Part shown: positions 5,523 through 5,791 of the stretch, in pieces | Layout of the letters: every line of letters starts with the position of its first letter | Position numbering within the stretch: the first letter of the stretch is position 1 | From: Pseudomonas sp. | GTDB taxonomy: Bacteria; Pseudomonadota; Gammaproteobacteria; Pseudomonadales; Pseudomonadaceae | Direction: 5' to 3' | Assembly: GCA_003525045.1 (NCBI GenBank) | Contig: DQGF01000420.1 | Span: 1-5,791 of the forward strand | DNA length: 5,791 nt | Translations under genes and position numbers: made by a program | Notes under the pieces: generated by a model | Database searches by the model: none | What the model was told of the DNA's origin: nothing | The model's input: only the letters and a program-made list of their open reading frames with translations

Positions 5523-5791
5523 TTATACCCCTTTGTTCGTTTGGCGCTGGGCAGCTACTTCGAGCACGGCCTGGACGATGCCGGTGTAGCCCGTGCAGCG
5601 ACATAGATGCCCCGATAGCATGTCGCGTACCTGGGTCTCGTCCGGGTTGGGTACCCGTTCGAGGAAATCCACGCAGGACATGAGAATGCCCGCAGTGCAA
5701 AAGCCGCACTGCAAGGCGTGATGACGGCGAAAGGCTTGTTGCAGGTCGCTCAGTGTGTCGTCGTCGGCCAGGGACTCAACGGTCTCGATAC
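5523..5791 (-). CDS. hmfC: [2Fe-2S] small subunit of a molybdenum hydroxylase, probable 2-furoyl-CoA dehydrogenase HmfC (N-terminus cut)
   Basis: The frame enters from the right edge and ends with TAA at 5523-5525, giving 88 complete codons. These cover the C-terminal four-helix [2Fe-2S] domain of the CoxS/xanthine dehydrogenase small-subunit family. QCGFC followed 31 residues later by CRC gives the diagnostic C-x2-C-x31-C-x-C cluster ligation. QQAFRRHH precedes it and GHLCRCTGYTGIVQAV follows the conserved pattern. The Gln before CGFC is the residue that contacts the Mo-pterin in xanthine oxidoreductases. The N-terminal plant-ferredoxin-type domain lies outside the window. The protein passes electrons from the Mo site towards FAD. 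Its last codons contain the ribosome binding site of the ligase gene. The pathway assignment (hydroxylation of 2-furoyl-CoA) comes from gene order. An aryl-CoA reductase or another Mo hydroxylase is possible. Confidence 0.85.
   Translation of the reverse strand, partial: IETVESLADDDTLSDLQQAFRRHHALQCGFCTAGILMSCVDFLERVPNPDETQVRDMLSGHLCRCTGYTGIVQAVLEVAAQRQTNKGV
5528..5534 (-). promoter_or_regulatory. Ribosome binding site AAAGGGG of the ligase gene, inside the end of the [2Fe-2S] subunit gene
   Basis: AAAGGGG on the minus strand overlaps the final Lys-Gly-Val codons of the upstream gene and ends 10 bases before the ATG at 5517. It supports 5517 as the ligase start over upstream in-frame candidates and suggests coupled translation of the two genes. 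Confidence 0.6.

Noticed and set aside
5518..5709. 64-residue N-terminal extension of the ligase reading frame
   Set aside because: It overlaps the conserved [2Fe-2S] subunit gene in another frame, and the ATG at 5517 has its own ribosome binding site.

Overview
The window reads as chromosomal DNA of a Pseudomonas-like gammaproteobacterium. This is inferred from the fairly high GC content, the GC-rich third codon positions, GAGG-type ribosome binding sites and the style of the encoded proteins; no rRNA or other taxonomic marker is present. All coding regions are intact except the two cut by the window edges. There is no sign of an insertion sequence, phage, tRNA, rRNA or CRISPR array.

Layout, left to right. 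(1) 1-749, minus strand: an XdhC/CoxI-type maturation factor for molybdenum hydroxylases, cut at its C-terminus by the window edge. (2) 750-839: a 90-base divergent intergenic region with two small perfect inverted repeats. (3) 840-1625, plus strand: an alpha/beta hydrolase with a complete Ser-Asp-His triad. (4) 1618-2970, minus strand: a 12-helix major facilitator transporter of the organic-acid/proton symporter type. Its 3' end overlaps that of the hydrolase by 8 bases. (5) 2971-3155: an intercistronic gap holding a long-range inverted repeat. (6) 3156-3959, minus: a crotonase-fold protein. (7) 3979-5517, minus: an AMP-forming acid-CoA ligase. (8) 5523-5791, minus: the C-terminal part of a [2Fe-2S] subunit of a xanthine-oxidase-family dehydrogenase, cut at its N-terminus.

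The minus-strand order, [2Fe-2S] subunit then acid-CoA ligase then crotonase then MFS transporter, with XdhC nearby, matches the aerobic 2-furoate (furfural/HMF) pathway hmfABCDE plus transporter as I recall it from Cupriavidus basilensis HMF14 and furfural-degrading pseudomonads. In that scheme the transporter imports 2-furoate and HmfD makes 2-furoyl-CoA. The Mo/FAD/[2Fe-2S] enzyme HmfABC hydroxylates it to 5-hydroxy-2-furoyl-CoA. HmfE then helps convert the lactone tautomer to 2-oxoglutaroyl-CoA, which enters the TCA cycle as 2-oxoglutarate. XdhC would mature the molybdenum cofactor of HmfABC. The assignment rests on gene order and family membership. A different heteroaromatic or aryl acid using the same CoA-ligation plus Mo-hydroxylation logic, such as 4-hydroxybenzoyl-CoA reductase-like chemistry, remains possible. 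The genes for the large Mo subunit and the FAD subunit should lie just beyond the right edge.

The most interesting item is the alpha/beta hydrolase at 840-1625. It is on the opposite strand, sits between the transporter and xdhC, and could supply a lactone- or thioester-hydrolysis step that is poorly assigned in this pathway.
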